Shown: piece after piece, positions 20,859-21,314 of the stretch
Numbering within the stretch: position 1 is the stretch's first letter
Layout: the number at the start of each line of letters is the position of its first letter
Source: Bacilli bacterium
Lineage (GTDB): Bacteria; Bacillota_I; Bacilli_A; ML615J-28; CAG-698
Reading direction: 5' to 3'
Length of the DNA: 21,314 bases
NCBI GenBank assembly: GCA_028691715.1
Contig: JAQUYR010000014.1
Span: 1-21,314 of the forward strand
The notes under the pieces: model-generated
The model's input: the letters and a program-made list of their open reading frames with translations, nothing else
Told to the model about the DNA's origin: nothing
Database searches by the model: none
Program-made: the position numbers and the translations under genes

Positions 20859-21246
20859 AAAACCCAAACCAGTTAAAGAACGAAAAAGCTGAAGCTTTAA
20901 ATAACCATGAGAGTATGACCCCAATAAGCGCTCCAAAAAGAACCATTTTTGAATTTTTTGGTTTCTCTTTACTCCAGACAATAGCAAGAATAAACCCTAT
21001 TAGCCCAAAAAACAAACCAAATATAAACCATCCGAAAGAACCGCTATCATCGACCACAACTTTTTTATTATAATTGTGATCACTATATTCCTTATCTTCT
21101 TTATATTTTTTATAATCAGGATTGCTTATATTAGCGTTGATTTTTGCTTTTGTTTCCTTATCGCCTTTATCGGTCTTTCCACAATTGCAACAAACATCAA
21201 ATCCTTCTTCTAATTCTGAACCACAATACTTACAATATCTTTTCAT
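20857..21246 (-). CDS. Small zinc-ribbon membrane protein of unknown function
   Basis: The 129-residue protein has an N-terminal zinc ribbon with ligands Cys5, Cys8, Cys19 and Cys22 (CKYCG and CCNCG), a charged linker rich in Lys, Asp and Tyr (about 24-68), and two membrane spans (about 71-91 and 101-117) with Gly-rich packing motifs. Proteins of this general build are common in Bacillota and Mollicutes-like genomes, but I do not know a function for this one. The ATG at 21246 is preceded by AAAGGTGG (complement of 21252-21259) at five bases; a GTG three codons upstream overlaps that site. It stands alone, with a promoter upstream and a terminator shared with rsuA. Confidence 0.8.
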   Translation of the reverse strand: MKRYCKYCGSELEEGFDVCCNCGKTDKGDKETKAKINANISNPDYKKYKEDKEYSDHNYNKKVVVDDSGSFGWFIFGLFFGLIGFILAIVWSKEKPKNSKMVLFGALIGVILSWLFKASAFSFFNWFGF

Positions 21247-21265
21247 GCTTACCACCTTTATTTAT

Positions 21266-21295
21266 ATTATACACTATAATGTAATAAAAAAGCAA
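21266..21295 (-). promoter_or_regulatory. Putative promoter of the zinc-ribbon gene
   Basis: On the - strand TTGCTT (complement of 21290-21295) and TATAAT (complement of 21266-21271) are 18 bp apart, the same arrangement as upstream of rnjA. The bases beyond it to the end of the window are AT-rich with nothing recognisable. Confidence 0.6.
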
Positions 21296-21314
21296 AAAAT
21301 GTTTATTTATTTGT

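Noticed and set aside
1..21314. CRISPR arrays, insertion sequences, phage genes, toxin-antitoxin pairs, tRNA or rRNA genes
   Set aside because: None seen. There are no regularly spaced repeats, transposase or integrase motifs, or cloverleaf sequences in the gaps, and the gaps are all under about 220 bp.

Overview
The window is an AT-rich, gene-dense stretch of bacterial chromosome made almost entirely of housekeeping genes. It fits a low-GC Bacillota or Bacilli-like lineage (Erysipelotrichia or an Acholeplasma/RF39-type relative; the exact clade cannot be fixed from the sequence alone). Supporting signs are the rimP-nusA-ylxR-L7Ae-infB-rbfA order, a ThiI without a rhodanese domain paired with a NifS-type desulfurase, RNase J, a UPF0223 protein and a guanine riboswitch. 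TGA is a true stop in at least two genes (1284-1286 and 5831-5833) and Trp is TGG, so the Mycoplasma/Spiroplasma code does not apply.

Layout, left to right. (1) 125-3880, + strand: cysteine desulfurase and thiI (tRNA 4-thiouridine), a coiled-coil membrane protein of unknown function, and a SpoU-family RNA methyltransferase. (2) 3901-8758, + strand: a near-consensus promoter, a 5'-UTR hairpin, then rimP, nusA, ylxR/rnpM, an L7Ae-like gene, infB and rbfA, closed by a terminator. This is the transcription/translation operon. (3) 8776-11476, + strand: uvrC followed by a DEDDh exonuclease-like gene, then a terminator. (4) 11512-12360, + strand: a stand-alone AraC-GyrI regulator that converges on guaA through a shared terminator. 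(5) 12397-15598, - strand: guanine riboswitch, guaB, guaA. (6) 15599-18150, - strand: rnjA then rlmA, separated by an rnjA terminator and an rlmA promoter. (7) 18263-19062, + strand: a YhhN/TMEM86 membrane protein. (8) 19093-19698, - strand: def, divergent from a UPF0223-rsuA pair (19846-20827). (9) 20857-21246, - strand: a small zinc-ribbon membrane protein.

Much of the content is ribosome and RNA biology: ribosome maturation (rimP, rbfA), initiation (infB), transcription control (nusA), RNA modification (thiI, the SpoU methyltransferase, rlmA, rsuA), RNA turnover (rnjA, rnpM) and N-terminal processing of new proteins (def). GuaB and GuaA make GMP from IMP, and the guanine riboswitch in their leader should switch them off when guanine is plentiful. 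Several promoters share an extended -10 (TGN before the -10 hexamer).

I saw no mobile element, phage gene, CRISPR array, tRNA or rRNA, and no clearly new multi-gene system. The points most worth following up are the hairpin in the rimP leader, the exonuclease-like protein beside uvrC, the 14-bp inverted repeat that carries the -35 elements of two divergent promoters, and two uncharacterised membrane proteins.
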